Source of the DNA: Myxococcota bacterium
GTDB lineage: Bacteria > Myxococcota_A > UBA9160 > UBA4427
Length of the DNA stretch: 64,000 nt
Direction: 5' to 3'
Assembly: GCA_029243605.1 (NCBI GenBank)
Contig: JAQWRT010000030.1
Span: forward strand, 124,001-188,000
The notes beneath the pieces are model-generated. The model was given only the letters and a program-made list of their open reading frames with translations. It made no database searches and was not told the origin of the DNA. The translations under genes were made by a program, and so were the position numbers. Positions 8,771 to 16,869 of this stretch are shown here, in pieces (position 1 is the stretch's first letter; each line of letters starts with the position of its first letter).

Positions 8771-9279
8771 TCGGCGTCCTCCAGGAGTCGGCCGCCCTCG
8801 CTGGTGAAGCGCCCGCTCTCGGAGTCGATTTCAAAGATCCCAGCGTCCTTAACCCGATCTCCCACCACGCTCAGAACGATCTGGCGTGCTCCCGGGAAGG
8901 GGAAAAGCGGACTCTCGGCGTAGACGCGATCCTCGGCGGAGAGATAGGCATCTGCGTTGACATGGGAGTGATAGACAGCGGTCACAAGCTCACCCCGGGC
9001 CTCGGCATCTTTTTGGGCTTGCAAATATTCGACCTCGGCCATGTAGTAGGCCGTCCGCGCATCTCCGGGGAAGGTCTCGACGTCGGCCACATGCATGCGC
9101 GTCATCACGTTCGATATTCTCCACACGCTCTCATATCTCTCTTCGCCGCTTCCCGTAATCAGCCCGCAGCACTCCTCGGGCACCGCCTCCATCGCGTGAC
9201 GGCGGAGTTCATTGAACACCGTTGCCGGGATCACAACCGGAGGCTTATTGCGTTTCACATCGACGCGATCTTGCACCAC
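8767..9279 (-). CDS. JAMM/MPN-type zinc metalloprotease (Mov34/PAD-1 family)
   Basis: About 170 residues. The complete JAMM signature is visible: a Glu in VPEECCGLI and HSH followed by seven residues, then SAED (HSHVNADAYLSAED), giving the His-His-Asp zinc site and catalytic Glu. Bacterial members remove C-terminal residues from ubiquitin-like sulfur carriers of the ThiS/MoaD/CysO type, releasing the diglycine end that carries sulfur for cysteine, thiamine or cofactor synthesis. Here the neighbours are ATP sulfurylase and an Rrf2 regulator, which fits a sulfur role (inference); no carrier protein gene is seen nearby. The frame is open to 9423, but the conserved part starts near PPVVIPATVFNELRRHA, so a GTG near 9279 or 9258 is likely; no start has a strong ribosome binding site. 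Confidence 0.82.
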   Translation of the reverse strand: MVQDRVDVKRNKPPVVIPATVFNELRRHAMEAVPEECCGLITGSGEERYESVWRISNVMTRMHVADVETFPGDARTAYYMAEVEYLQAQKDAEARGELVTAVYHSHVNADAYLSAEDRVYAESPLFPFPGARQIVLSVVGDRVKDAGIFEIDSESGRFTSEGGRLLEDAE

Positions 9280-9591
9280 TACCCGTTCTCGTCTGACGCT
9301 GCTGAATTCAAAACTGGCTTCGACCGATTTCCGGGACGGAATCTTCCCGGCTCCCACCGGCCCGGCGTTGGGAGCGACCCACAGCGGGCAATCCCGCCCG
9401 GCATCCTCCCGCGAAGAAGTCACCCCTCACGATGCGGCTCGAAAGGAATCAGCTGAGCCCGGGGAGGACGATCGGTCGGCGTGGCTCTTGAGGAGCAAGG
9501 CGCCCCTCCCACGACGACTCTGGGAGTGTCGGCCCGCAGTGTACGCAAGAAGAGGAGGCTTCGCGAGTCGAGCGCCCAGCCCGCCCAGGGG
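9280..9591. other. Intergenic or leader region between the JAMM protease gene and the Rrf2 gene
   Basis: About 310 bases. The lower half may be coding if the JAMM gene starts at GTG 9423. No convincing separate gene, RNA or terminator is visible. Short frames on the minus strand here are out-of-frame extensions into the Rrf2 gene and do not look like protein. Confidence 0.4.
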
Positions 9592-10056
9592 CTAGATCTG
9601 GTAGTCCTGAGCCTCTGAACCCGCCCGGGGAACGCCCTGCAGCGAGGCGATCCGACATAACTCGGCGACACTGAAATCATCTAGCAAATCCCGGATCCGG
9701 TCGGCGAGGAGCAACCAGACAAAGCTCGGCTGGGCGCTACTGGCTCCGATCTCGTCTCCGCTGGCCTCATCCTGGCCCGGCGACCGCCCACCCCCGATGG
9801 GCCCCTCCACCGCCTCGACGATCTTTCGCAAGGTGATGTTCTCGGGATCCGTAGCCAGTTCGTAGCCCCCGCCGGGGCCGCGCTTTCCCTTGACGATGCC
9901 CCCCCGACGCAACCTCTGGAATATTTGCTCGAGATAGCGGGTGGGAATCGACTGCCGCTCGCTGATCACGCGCACTTGCACGGGCTTGCCCCGGCCGTTG
10001 TAGGCGAGATCGAAGACTCCGTAGATTGCGTAGTGAACCTGGTGGGAAAAACGCAT
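9592..10056 (-). CDS. Rrf2-family transcriptional regulator without iron-sulfur cysteines
   Basis: 154 residues. The N-terminal winged helix is typical of Rrf2 (MRFSHQVHYAIYGVFDLA, then QSIPTRYLEQIFQRLRRGGIV and KGKRGPGGGYELA). IscR and NsrR carry three cysteines between residues about 90 and 110; here that stretch (GGGRSPGQDEASGDEIG) has none, and the only Cys lies near residue 135. This resembles CymR, the cluster-free regulator of cysteine metabolism, and would suit a sulfur-assimilation locus with ATP sulfurylase and the JAMM protease downstream (inference). It is transcribed away from the small membrane protein gene at 10173, so the 116-base spacer should hold divergent promoters. Confidence 0.85.
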   Translation of the reverse strand: MRFSHQVHYAIYGVFDLAYNGRGKPVQVRVISERQSIPTRYLEQIFQRLRRGGIVKGKRGPGGGYELATDPENITLRKIVEAVEGPIGGGRSPGQDEASGDEIGASSAQPSFVWLLLADRIRDLLDDFSVAELCRIASLQGVPRAGSEAQDYQI

Positions 10057-10172
10057 GAGGAATGCAAGAATGCGGAATCAGCCTCGGGGATGCCAGCGGA
10101 TATCGAGCGGTGAGAGACCCCGTCCCAAGTGGGGCCGCGAGTGTCCCAGACCGCGCCCAAGGAGTTCGCAAA

Positions 10173-10568
10173 GTGCCCAGCCAAGCTGAAATCGAATCCG
10201 CCCAACGTACTTTGGGCGGAACGCACAAGGCGGTGCTCTCATTACTCGCGCTTCTCGCCTTGAATTTATTCCTGGGCGACTTCGATGAGCCGTCCCCTCC
10301 CCCGGACCCCCAGGCCACCACTGCGGCCGTCGGCCTCGCCCTGGCGGCCATTCTGCTCCGGCGATTCGCTTCGTCTCCCATCATCCGCCCAAGCAGCGCC
10401 GTGTTCCTCTCGGTCGGAGCCCTGGTCTCGGCCGCCGGACTCGGCGTGCTCGGAACCCTACTGGCCCTTGAAACTGGCTCGGCCGAGACAGGGCTGCTCT
10501 TCACCCTGGCCGGTTTCATCTTCGCACTCCGGATCCCTCGGCCCTTGGGAGTGCCGGGCGCCGGCTGA
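10173..10568 (+). CDS. Small hydrophobic membrane protein, unknown function
   Basis: About 131 residues with four probable membrane segments: KAVLSLLALLALNLFLG, TTAAVGLALAAILL, AVFLSVGALVSAAGLGVLGTL and GLLFTLAGFIFAL. No family recognised. The frame is open from 10062, but GTG 10173 is chosen because AAGGAG lies 8 bases upstream and the sequence before it is not protein-like. It converges on the RNase R gene, 19 bases apart. Confidence 0.6.
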   Translation: MPSQAEIESAQRTLGGTHKAVLSLLALLALNLFLGDFDEPSPPPDPQATTAAVGLALAAILLRRFASSPIIRPSSAVFLSVGALVSAAGLGVLGTLLALETGSAETGLLFTLAGFIFALRIPRPLGVPGAG

Positions 10569-10587
10569 GTCGGCTAGGCCCGTCGCC

Positions 10588-12891
10588 TCAACGCCGTCGG
10601 CCCGACCTCTTCTTTTTGGGTCGAACCCGACCCTTTCCCTTGGAAATACCCTCGCGCTCGGCTTTCCTCGGTTTTCCAGATCCAACCGGGGCCGCGTCTT
10701 CGCCCCCGGGCGGAGCGGGATCGAGGTCAATCCAGCCCATCTGGGAGTTCACCGAAGCCACGACAACCTTCATGCGATCCCCCAATCGGTGCTGAAAACG
10801 TGACCCGCGTGCGACCAGACGATGCCTCGAGCGATCGTAATCAAAGAAGCCTCGGAGCCGGGAAATCCGCACCATGCCTTCGACGAAGGGGTCGTCGAGG
10901 GTCAGGTAGAGCCCGTGCTCGGCCACCCCGGTGACTGTTCCTTCGAATTCGTCGCCGATGCGCTCCTTCATCACAGCACAACGCGCGAGACCGATCATGT
11001 CGCGCTCGGCCGTCGTCGCCAATCGTTCTCGCGCCGAGGTCCGAATGGCGATACGACTCGCCCACTCGAAACCATCCCGAGGACCTCGCTCTCTGCGAAG
11101 AAGTTGGCGTAGGGATCGGTGCACAGCGAGATCCGCGTAGCGCCGAATCGGGGAGGTGAAGTGCAAGTAGGCGTCAAAACCAAGAGCGAAATGCCCGAGA
11201 GAGTCCGCGGCATAACGCGCCTGCTTCATGGCTCTCAGAGTCGAGTAGTGGACCACGCGTTCCTGCTGGCGCCCTTCGGCTTCGCCCAGCGTCTTCACCA
11301 TCCCCGCGCGATCGAGGGCCTTTCCCCGGCCGGAGCCCGAAAACCCAAAAGTCTGGTAGAGCTCGCCGAGGGCGGCCAATTCCAGGGGTGCGGGCGCTTC
11401 GTGCACTCGGTAGACCCCGGGATGGGAGGAGTCCAGCAGGGCCTGGGCCACGGCCCGATTGGCCGCCAACATCGCTTCCTCCACCGCCCGGTGCGCGGGC
11501 CCTCTTCCCGCTCGGCGAATATCGCTGGGGCGCCCCTCGTCGTCGAGGATGACTTCGGGCTGGGGAAGATCAAAGTCCAGGGAGAGCAACAGGGCACGCT
11601 GACGGGCAAGTCGATCGGCCACGATGCCGAGGCGCCCCAACTGCTCGCTGATTTCCGACCCGAAACCATCCGCCTCGCGACCTTCCTCGGCCGACTTCAT
11701 CCCGGCTTCGGCTTCCTGGTAGCTGAGCCTTCGCTGGCTGCGGATCACCGCCTCATGAAAATGAGCGGTCCGGATCGAGCCCTCCCCGTCGACCTCCAAC
11801 TCCGCGGCGAGTACCAAACGATCCACGTCCGGCCTCAATGAGCACAGGTCACTCGATATGCGCTCGGGCAACATCGGAATCGACCGGCCCGGAAAATAGA
11901 TGCTGTTCCCTCGCAACCAAGCCCCACGGTCGAGCGCACTGCCCTCCCTGACAAAATGGGAAACATCGGCAATCGCCACCCATAGGCGCAGGCATCCGCC
12001 TTCGGCGGGTTCGACGAAAACAGCATCGTCGTGATCGCGAGCAGACGCCGGGTCGATGGTGACGAAGCAGCGGTCTCGCAGATCCACGCGTCCTTGGAGT
12101 TCCTCGGCAACGATTCCGTCGGCCAGGGCATCCGCTTCCGCAAGAGCATCCCGAGAAAACTCGGTGGGCAAATCACGATGCCAGACCACCGCCCGGAAAT
12201 CGGCCTCGGGATCGCCCGCAAAACCCAGGCGCTCGACCACCCTATAACTCATCGCAGGCCTGCCTTTACGCGATGGGCTCAGGACTTCGGCGACCACCAT
12301 CTCCCCCAACTCAGCGCCCTTCAAATCCCGGCTGGCCACGGGCAAGGCCTCGGTATCGCGCCCTCGGTAGGGGACCAAAGCCAGCCCCCTTTGACCGCGC
12401 GCCACCCGGCAGACCCATTGAGCGCGAGCACCGGCCACCACTTCGACCAACTCCGCCGCGGCCCCCCCCGCCGCCTCGAAGGCCTGGGCTCGAATTCGAT
12501 CCCCCTCCTGGGCATCGCCGAGTTCTCCCAGACGCAGAAAACGGTCTCCGTCCCGAACTCCGAAAAGCCCATCCCGGCCCCGCTCGAGGACTCCCTCGAC
12601 AAGGTCATCGCCGCGCCGAGCGCGAAAGCGGCCCCCCTGTCGCTCGACGAGCCCCCGGGTTTCCAGCCTCTTGAGCAGAGTATCCAGGGGGCGGACTTGG
12701 CCGGGGTGAAGGGCCAACCGGCGAGCGATCTCACGGCGGCCAAGGACCGGCCGGTCCCGCTTTCCCAGCAGATCCACAACCGCCCGCTCGAGTTCATCGG
12801 CATTCCGCGGGCGAAATCCGCCCGATGGCCTGCCTCGCTGTCCTCGTCCTCGAAATTTACCTGGCATGATGGTGGCCGGAGCTTGGCTCAA
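10588..12891 (-). CDS. rnr: Ribonuclease R (RNase II/R family 3'-5' exoribonuclease)
   Basis: 767 residues. RNase R degrades structured RNA from the 3' end and takes part in mRNA turnover and rRNA quality control. Order of domains: N-terminal helix-turn-helix (about 30-95), cold-shock domains (about 95-225), RNB catalytic domain (about 245-600) with the metal-binding cluster TIDPASARDHDDAV (278-291; Asp280, Asp286, Asp288, Asp289), an S1 domain (about 650-735), and a Lys/Arg-rich tail ending KKKRSGRRR that should bind RNA. The first possible start is TTG 12891, next to a perfect inverted repeat; ATG 12867 (MPGKFRGRG) is an alternative. Neither has a textbook ribosome binding site. It stands alone, divergent from tRNA-Leu(CAG). 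Confidence 0.95.
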   Translation of the reverse strand: MSQAPATIMPGKFRGRGQRGRPSGGFRPRNADELERAVVDLLGKRDRPVLGRREIARRLALHPGQVRPLDTLLKRLETRGLVERQGGRFRARRGDDLVEGVLERGRDGLFGVRDGDRFLRLGELGDAQEGDRIRAQAFEAAGGAAAELVEVVAGARAQWVCRVARGQRGLALVPYRGRDTEALPVASRDLKGAELGEMVVAEVLSPSRKGRPAMSYRVVERLGFAGDPEADFRAVVWHRDLPTEFSRDALAEADALADGIVAEELQGRVDLRDRCFVTIDPASARDHDDAVFVEPAEGGCLRLWVAIADVSHFVREGSALDRGAWLRGNSIYFPGRSIPMLPERISSDLCSLRPDVDRLVLAAELEVDGEGSIRTAHFHEAVIRSQRRLSYQEAEAGMKSAEEGREADGFGSEISEQLGRLGIVADRLARQRALLLSLDFDLPQPEVILDDEGRPSDIRRAGRGPAHRAVEEAMLAANRAVAQALLDSSHPGVYRVHEAPAPLELAALGELYQTFGFSGSGRGKALDRAGMVKTLGEAEGRQQERVVHYSTLRAMKQARYAADSLGHFALGFDAYLHFTSPIRRYADLAVHRSLRQLLRRERGPRDGFEWASRIAIRTSARERLATTAERDMIGLARCAVMKERIGDEFEGTVTGVAEHGLYLTLDDPFVEGMVRISRLRGFFDYDRSRHRLVARGSRFQHRLGDRMKVVVASVNSQMGWIDLDPAPPGGEDAAPVGSGKPRKAEREGISKGKGRVRPKKKRSGRRR

Positions 12892-12910
12892 GCTCGCCCC
12901 AAAGGCGAGC
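12892..12910 (-). repeat. Perfect inverted repeat at the RNase R translation start
   Basis: GCTCGCC and GGCGAGC (7 bp each) flank a 5-base loop, directly before TTG 12891. On the RNase R transcript this hairpin would cover or abut the ribosome binding region and could control translation; that role is inference. Confidence 0.4.
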
Positions 12911-12927
12911 CAATAACGCGACTCACG

Positions 12928-12955
12928 TTGACGGAGCGACTCGGTGGCCTAATCT
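12928..12955 (+). promoter_or_regulatory. Sigma-70-type promoter of tRNA-Leu(CAG)
   Basis: TTGACG (12928-12933), a 16-base spacer, then TAATCT (12950-12955). Transcription would begin about 12962, four bases before the mature tRNA 5' end. Good match to consensus at five of six and four of six positions; not tested. Confidence 0.6.
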
Positions 12956-12965
12956 CCCGCTCACT

Positions 12966-13052
12966 GCCCGGGTGGCGAAATTGGTAGACGCGCTAGATTC
13001 AGGGTCTAGTGTTCGCAAGGACGTGCTGGTTCGACTCCAGTCCCGGGCACCA
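12966..13052 (+). tRNA. tRNA-Leu (anticodon CAG)
   Basis: 87 bases with encoded CCA. Acceptor GCCCGGG pairs with CCCGGGC. D-arm contains TTGGTAGAC, anticodon stem CTAGA/TCTAG encloses loop TTCAGGG (anticodon CAG, reading CUG), a long class II variable arm (TGTTCGCAAGGACG) follows, then T-arm CTGGTTCGACTCCAG. The long variable arm and anticodon give leucine. Confidence 0.95.
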
Positions 13053-13235
13053 CCCCGCTTCCCTGGCCTCCCAGGAGCGGCTGAGCGACGGCGATAGCCC
13101 CCTTTTAGACCCGGGAGTCGCCCCAGCCGGCAGACCCTCCGCGGCGCCCGCCGAGGGGGGAAGCAGGCGATACCTACCCCTGGGCGAGAGCCTTGACTCG
13201 CCGTGACCCGTGCCTAGCCTTGAGCGGAAGTTCAA

Positions 13236-15650
13236 ATGCGAGAGGGGAGCCTGGTGGCCGATTCGCAAGACCCGACATCCGAAATCATCGAGATTCACGA
13301 CCCGGCCGGAGAAGCCTTTCAGGTGCCCGACCGATTGCCGGTGCTCGCGGTCCGCGACGTCATCATCTTTCCGGGTGTCACCGTCCCCCTGACCGTCGGC
13401 CGGGAGAAATCCATCGCCGCCCTCGAGGAAGCGGGCACCGATGGCTTCATGCTAGTCGTCACCCAGAAGGATCCCGCCACCGAGGATCCGGCGCCCGAGG
13501 ATCTCTTCGAGATCGGCACATTGGTCAAGATTCTGCGGGTGGTGGACGCCCGTCAACAGGGCAAACAAGCCCTTGTCGTCGGCATCCAACGAGTTCAGAT
13601 CGATGCCTTCGCCGCCGAGTCGCCCACTTTGCGCGCCCTCTACACCGCGCTCCCCGGGGAGGACGAGGGAATCGACCTCGAGGAGCCCTGGCAGCGCGTG
13701 GTGGAGTTGGCCCAGCGCGTGGTGGACCTCAGGGAGGACTACCCCGACGAGTGGAAAGCGTTCCTCAGCGGGATACCCGAACCCGGAATGCTGGCAGACC
13801 TGCTCGCCTCCAACCTCACCCTGCCCCCGGACGAGGGGATCGGCCTGCTGCGCGAGACCCGGCAGAGCGAGCGATTGCGCATCATCGAGCAGCACCTGCT
13901 TCGTGAAGTCACCATCGCGGAAACCCAGCGCGAACTCCAAGACGAGGCCGAATCCGGCGGCCTGGACAAAAAAATGCGAGAGCGGATGCTGCGGTCACGC
14001 ATGCGCGAGATCCAGGCGGAAATCGGCGAAAGCGACGCGGGCATGCGCGAGGTCGACGAGTTGCGCGAAAAACTCGAGGCCGCCGAGCTCCCGGATGAGG
14101 CCCACGATCAGGCCTCCCGTGAACTCAAGCGACTCTCGGCGCTGCCCCAACACGCCCCCGATCGCCATTTGATCCGAACCTACCTCGAATGGCTCGTGGA
14201 TCTCCCGTGGAGCGTCGAAACCGACGACGACCTCGATCTCAAACAGGCCCGGGAAATCCTGGACGCCGATCACCACGGCCTGGATGCCATCAAGGATCGC
14301 ATCCTTGAATTCCTGGCGGTGCGAAAACTGGCCCCGGAATCGAATGCCCCGATCCTCTGTTTCGTCGGCCCTCCGGGTGTGGGCAAGACATCCCTTGGTC
14401 GCTCCATCGCTCGATCCATGGGGCGAAATTTTGCCCGTGCCTCCCTGGGCGGAGTCCGGGACGAGGCCGAAATCCGGGGGCACCGGCGCACCTACGTCGG
14501 GGCCATGCCCGGACGTATCATTCAGAGCCTCAAACGCGCCGGGTCTCGCAACCCGATCTTCCTTCTCGACGAAATCGACAAGCTGGGTTCGGATTTCAGA
14601 GGCGACCCATCTTCGGCCCTGCTCGAAGTCCTCGATCCCGAGCAGAATAGTCATTTCAGCGACCACTATATCGAGTGCCCCTTCGACCTTTCCCGGGTTC
14701 TCTTCATCGCTACGGCCAACACGCTTTCGACCATCCCACCCGCCCTCCTCGACCGAATGGAAGTCATCGAGCTCTCGGGTTATACCGAGACCGAGAAGAT
14801 CGAGATTGGTCGAACCTACCTTGTACCGCGGCAACTCGAGGCCCACGGGCTGACTGGGGAGAACATCCAACTCGACGAGGGCGCCCTCCAGAAGGTCGTG
14901 AGCGAATACACCCGAGAGGCGGGCGTTCGCAATCTCGAACGCTTCGTCGCCTCGCTCATGCGCAAGAGCGCACGCCGGGTCGCCGCCGAAGGCCTCGGGA
15001 CCCAGATCGAGATCGACTCCGACTTCGTCTCCGAGGCCCTCGGAGCTCCGCCGCACTTGCCCGAAATGGCCGAGAGAACCCGCATGCCGGGGGTCGCGGT
15101 GGGCCTGGCAGTCACCTCTCACGGGGGGGACATCCTCTTTGTCGAAGCCACCTCCATGCCCGGTGGCAAAAACCTTCGCCTGCGGCTCACGGGGCAACTC
15201 GGGGATGTCATGCGCGAATCCGCCGAGGCCGCCCTCTCCTGGGTTCGGTCCCACGCCGACGATCTGGGCCTAAAGCCCGAAAATTTTGCCGCCGGAGAGA
15301 TCCACCTCCACGTCCCTGCCGGCGCGGTTCCCAAGGATGGGCCCTCTGCGGGGATCGCCCTGGTCACGGCCATCGTTTCGGCTCTCAGCAACCGCAACGC
15401 CCGGTCCATGGTGGCGATGACCGGCGAAATTTCCCTGCGCGGGCGGGTTCTTCCCGTGGGCGGAATCAAGGGCAAGCTCTTCGCGGCTTCCCGAGCGGGC
15501 ATCGAGACCGTGGTCATGCCGAAACGAAACGAAAAGGACCTGCGCGATGTCCCCGAAGAAGTTCGCGACGCCCTCGACATCCATCTCGTCGACACCATCG
15601 AAGAAGCCCTGGCGGTGACCTTCTCCCCGGAAAGCCCCGTCGCGGGCTAG
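13236..15650 (+). CDS. lon: ATP-dependent Lon protease (LonA), first copy
   Basis: 804 residues. Cytosolic AAA+ protease that degrades misfolded and regulatory proteins. The N-terminal substrate domain (about 25-225) begins LPVLAVRDVIIFPG; a coiled-coil follows; the AAA+ module has Walker A GPPGVGKT at about 379-386, Walker B IFLLDEIDK and the GVRDEAEIRGHRRTYVG pore segment; the protease domain has the catalytic Ser704 in PKDGPSAG and Lys747 in GGIKGKL. All catalytic residues are intact. The start ATG 13236 gives ten extra residues before a second candidate, but the fold starts later, so the exact start is uncertain. It is separate from the second lon at 30870-33320, whose N-terminus is acidic. 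Deltaproteobacteria such as Myxococcus carry two functionally distinct Lon proteins. Confidence 0.96.
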   Translation: MREGSLVADSQDPTSEIIEIHDPAGEAFQVPDRLPVLAVRDVIIFPGVTVPLTVGREKSIAALEEAGTDGFMLVVTQKDPATEDPAPEDLFEIGTLVKILRVVDARQQGKQALVVGIQRVQIDAFAAESPTLRALYTALPGEDEGIDLEEPWQRVVELAQRVVDLREDYPDEWKAFLSGIPEPGMLADLLASNLTLPPDEGIGLLRETRQSERLRIIEQHLLREVTIAETQRELQDEAESGGLDKKMRERMLRSRMREIQAEIGESDAGMREVDELREKLEAAELPDEAHDQASRELKRLSALPQHAPDRHLIRTYLEWLVDLPWSVETDDDLDLKQAREILDADHHGLDAIKDRILEFLAVRKLAPESNAPILCFVGPPGVGKTSLGRSIARSMGRNFARASLGGVRDEAEIRGHRRTYVGAMPGRIIQSLKRAGSRNPIFLLDEIDKLGSDFRGDPSSALLEVLDPEQNSHFSDHYIECPFDLSRVLFIATANTLSTIPPALLDRMEVIELSGYTETEKIEIGRTYLVPRQLEAHGLTGENIQLDEGALQKVVSEYTREAGVRNLERFVASLMRKSARRVAAEGLGTQIEIDSDFVSEALGAPPHLPEMAERTRMPGVAVGLAVTSHGGDILFVEATSMPGGKNLRLRLTGQLGDVMRESAEAALSWVRSHADDLGLKPENFAAGEIHLHVPAGAVPKDGPSAGIALVTAIVSALSNRNARSMVAMTGEISLRGRVLPVGGIKGKLFAASRAGIETVVMPKRNEKDLRDVPEEVRDALDIHLVDTIEEALAVTFSPESPVAG

Positions 15651-15691
15651 CCGGGATCGGTCGATACGGCCGAGCCCGCTATCATCTACCC

Positions 15692-16852
15692 GTGCGAGTC
15701 GCACTCGTCCACGACTGGGTTACTGGTATGAGAGGCGGCGAGCGCGTGCTCGACGCCCTGGCGCGATCCCTCCCCCATGCGGATCTCTACACCCTTTTCT
15801 ACCGCCAGGGTACGACGACACCGGCAATCGACGCGATGCGGGTCCAGACCTCCCCCCTGAACAGGCTCCCGGGTGTCGACAAGCATTACCGCAAACTCCT
15901 CCCCCTCTATCCCTGGGCGGCCCAAAGACTCGAGATCAAGGGCTACGACCTGGTCCTCTCGATCAGTCACGCCGTCGCCAAGAATGTTCGCACCGAGCCG
16001 AGCGTTCCCCACCTCTGCTACTGCTTGACGCCCATGCGTTATATCTGGGATCAGGTCGACGCCTACCTCGGAACCGGAGTTCGACGCCTGGTCGCCGGAC
16101 CCCTGATCCACGCGCTCAGACGACACGACGTGGCCCACAGCGATCAAGAGGGAGTCGATCGCTTCGTCACAATCTCGAGCACAGTGGCCGAAAGAGTCCA
16201 GCGCCATTACGGACGGCAGTCCAGCGTGATTTACCCCCCGGTCGACTGCCATGGGATCCGGCCCAGCGGCGAGGATCCCGAAGATTTCTATCTCCTGGTC
16301 GGCGGCTTCGTTCCCTACAAGCGCGACGCGCTGGCCATCGAGGCCTTCCGCGGGCGAAGCGACCGTCTCGTAGTCGTCGGCGACGGCCCCATGCGGGCAC
16401 AACTCCAGGCGCGGGCCCCGGGCAACGTCGAGTTCGTCGGGCGCATCCCGGACCGCGCGATGACATCGCTCCTCCAGCGATGCAAAGCCCTGATCTACCC
16501 CCAGGAGGAAGATTTCGGAATCGCCGCCGTTGAAGCCCAAGCGGCGGGTCGGCCGGTCATCGCCCTCGGGGCCGGGGGAGCCCTGGATACCGTTCGCCCA
16601 CTCTGTGTGGTTCGCCCGGAGGGCGGCCTCGAGTGGCGAGACGAAGAGCCCGCGCCGACGGGAATTTATTTCAGCGAGCAAACCCCCGAAGCCCTGAATG
16701 CCGCCTTGGACGCCTTCGCGCTCCACCGACACCGGTTCGATAGCGAAACCATCCGGCAGCAGGCCGAGAGCTTCGGACAAGCGCGCTTTCTGGCGGAAAT
16801 CTCGAGCGAGATCGAGCAGCTGACCGGGCGGCCCTCACCGATTCTCGCCTAG
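15692..16852 (+). CDS. Family 4-type glycosyltransferase
   Basis: 386 residues from GTG 15692; the frame is open further upstream but overlaps lon and is not protein-like there. The start VRVALVHDWVTGMRGGERVL matches the N-terminus of GT4 transferases of the WbaZ type, which add mannose or similar sugars to exopolysaccharide or O-antigen lipid intermediates from nucleotide sugars. Further signs are the central LVGGFVPYKRDALAIEAF, the linker VVVGDGPM, and the C-terminal donor-site motif EEDFGIAAVEAQAAGRPV (the EX7E equivalent). Likely cytosolic face of the inner membrane. The convergent polyprenyl glycosylphosphotransferase gene at 16870 suggests a surface polysaccharide locus; acceptor and sugar are unknown. 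Confidence 0.88.
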   Translation: MRVALVHDWVTGMRGGERVLDALARSLPHADLYTLFYRQGTTTPAIDAMRVQTSPLNRLPGVDKHYRKLLPLYPWAAQRLEIKGYDLVLSISHAVAKNVRTEPSVPHLCYCLTPMRYIWDQVDAYLGTGVRRLVAGPLIHALRRHDVAHSDQEGVDRFVTISSTVAERVQRHYGRQSSVIYPPVDCHGIRPSGEDPEDFYLLVGGFVPYKRDALAIEAFRGRSDRLVVVGDGPMRAQLQARAPGNVEFVGRIPDRAMTSLLQRCKALIYPQEEDFGIAAVEAQAAGRPVIALGAGGALDTVRPLCVVRPEGGLEWRDEEPAPTGIYFSEQTPEALNAALDAFALHRHRFDSETIRQQAESFGQARFLAEISSEIEQLTGRPSPILA

Positions 16853-16867
16853 ACCTCGACGGCGAGA
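16843..16867. terminator. Hairpin between two convergent genes, possible bidirectional terminator
   Basis: TCTCGCC (16843-16849) and GGCGAGA (16861-16867) form a perfect 7-bp stem around an 11-base loop that includes the TAG stop of the glycosyltransferase. It sits exactly where the two convergent transcripts meet. No U-tract follows, so termination is inferred from position only. Confidence 0.35.
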
Positions 16868-16869
16868 TC

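Noticed and set aside
7709-8923. A 404-codon plus-strand frame over the TolB-like and JAMM genes
   Set aside because: Antisense to genes with clear signatures (lipobox, JAMM motif); no ribosome binding site or domain.
13995-15254. A 419-codon minus-strand frame inside lon
   Set aside because: Antisense to the Lon ATPase domain; shadow.
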